From assembly GCA_019115345.1 (NCBI GenBank), contig DXDV01000099.1, positions 1-21,962 on the forward strand: a stretch of DNA of 21,962 nucleotides. The letters are read 5' to 3'. Both the position numbers and the translations under genes were made by a program. Within the stretch, counting starts at the first letter, position 1, and the number at the start of each line of letters is the position of its first letter. Of the stretch, positions 21,210 to 21,962 are shown piece by piece. This DNA is from Candidatus Intestinimonas stercorigallinarum. Its GTDB lineage: Bacteria > Bacillota > Clostridia > Oscillospirales > Oscillospiraceae. The notes beneath the pieces were generated by a model. The model saw nothing but the letters and a program-made list of their open reading frames with translations. It made no database searches and was not told where the DNA came from.

Positions 21210-21220
21210 GCCTGTTCTCC

Positions 21221-21962
21221 TTACAGCTGTTCCAGCTTCTCCCGCAGGGTCTGGTTGACCACCTGGGGGGAGGCCTGGCCCTTGAGCTCCCGCATGACCT
21301 GGCCCACCAGGAATCCGAAGGCCTTCTCCTTACCGGCCTTGAAGTCCTGAATGGATTTGGGGTTGGCGGAGAGCACCTTGTCCACCACGCCCCCCACCAG
21401 TCCGGCGTCGGAGACCTGCTCCAGGCCGTGGGCCTTCACATAGGCGTCCACGTCGCCGTCGTCCGAAAAGACGGCGTCAAAGACCTTGACGGCGGTGTTC
21501 CGGTTGAGGGCGCCGGTCCGGACCAGCTCGATGAGCCGGGCCAGGGTCCTGGGTGTGAGGGCCATGTCCTTGGCCTCCAGGCCGTCGGCGGAGAGGCGGC
21601 GGAGGACCTCCCCCATGATCCAGTTGGCGGCCTGCTTGGGAGGGGCTCCCAGGTCCACGGCGGCCTCGAAGAAGTCGGCCAGGGCTTTCTGGCCGGTGAG
21701 CATCTGGGTGTCGTAGACGGGCAGGCCCCAGTCCGCCTGGTACCGGGCCATCTTGGCCCCAGCCAGCTCGGGCAGCTCCTGCCGCAGCCGCTCCAGGTAG
21801 TCCTCCCCGATCTCCAGGGGCGGGATGTCCGGCTCGGGGAAGTAGCGGTAGTCCTGGGCGTTCTCCTTGGAGCGCATAGCAAAGGTGGCGTCCTTGTTCT
21901 CGTCCCAGCGCCGGGTCTCCTGCACCACCCGCTTCCCCTCCTCCAGCAGCTCGATCTGCCGC
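21221..21962 (-). CDS. gatB: Asp/Glu-tRNA amidotransferase subunit B, C-terminal part
   Basis: The tRNA-binding and kinase subunit of GatCAB, which converts Glu-tRNA(Gln) and Asp-tRNA(Asn) to the amide forms. About 246 residues are visible, from RQIELLEEGKRVVQETRRW to the TAA at 21223-21221; the N-terminal half lies beyond the window. Conserved features are the end of the catalytic cradle (SKENAQDYRYFPEPDIPPLEI) followed by the helical and YqeY-like tail domains (ANWIMGEVLRRL, KVLSANPKSIQDFKAGKEKAFGFLVGQVM). gatC and gatA are expected upstream, outside the window. It is the last gene of its transcript, as the terminator follows directly. Confidence 0.97.
   Translation of the reverse strand, partial: RQIELLEEGKRVVQETRRWDENKDATFAMRSKENAQDYRYFPEPDIPPLEIGEDYLERLRQELPELAGAKMARYQADWGLPVYDTQMLTGQKALADFFEAAVDLGAPPKQAANWIMGEVLRRLSADGLEAKDMALTPRTLARLIELVRTGALNRNTAVKVFDAVFSDDGDVDAYVKAHGLEQVSDAGLVGGVVDKVLSANPKSIQDFKAGKEKAFGFLVGQVMRELKGQASPQVVNQTLREKLEQL

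Noticed and set aside
1..21962. CRISPR arrays, insertion sequences or rRNA genes
   Set aside because: No regularly spaced repeats, transposase motifs or rRNA-like sequence were seen on either strand.

Overview
The window is GC-rich, with third codon positions dominated by G and C, and gene-dense. Gene content and order point to a high-GC anaerobic Firmicute of class Clostridia, most likely an Oscillospiraceae relative of the Flavonifractor/Lawsonibacter/Intestinimonas type. The clues are a class III fructose-bisphosphatase, DUF3793 and DUF4914 proteins, an Asp23 protein upstream of nusB, and a nusB-xseAB-ispA-dxs-tlyA-nadK-argR-recN cluster. The genus is an inference. Nearly all genes are on the minus strand; only the fbp fragment and feoA are on the plus strand.

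Region 1 (1-4250) holds the 3' part of fbp and then a metal-responsive island. A minus-strand operon encodes a DUF3793 protein, a short flavodoxin and a DtxR-fold regulator that has lost every canonical metal ligand and carries three cysteines instead. Upstream lies a second, canonical DtxR/MntR-type regulator with a TTG start and a long leader. Divergent from it is an orphan feoA with no feoB. Three near-identical palindromes (GGTTAGC-N4-GCTAACC) lie at or just downstream of the operon and feoA promoters. They suggest one iron-type regulon controlled by the canonical regulator.

Region 2 (4250-7300) holds a DUF4914 protein with a PEPCK-like P-loop, under a good sigma-A-type promoter. Next is a decayed fragment of a mobile-element protein, immediately beyond the 3' end of a tRNA-Gly(CCC) gene.

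Region 3 (7306-17784) is an uninterrupted minus-strand cluster, read from nusB through a TsaD paralogue, xseA, xseB, ispA, a divergent PAP2 protein, dxs, tlyA, nadK, argR and recN to a YcxB-like membrane protein. Several junctions overlap by 1-8 nt and the largest gap is about 34 nt, so it probably forms one operon. It combines transcription antitermination, isoprenoid precursor synthesis, rRNA methylation, NADP synthesis, arginine control and DNA repair.

Region 4 (17826-21962) holds an Asp23/Gls24 gene with its own promoter and terminator, a secreted and membrane-anchored 5'-nucleotidase, a small membrane protein/XRE regulator pair with a possible autoregulatory operator, and the 3' part of gatB. 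Promoter, operator and terminator calls were made by eye from consensus matches and base-paired arms. No CRISPR array, insertion sequence, rRNA gene or recognised riboswitch was seen.
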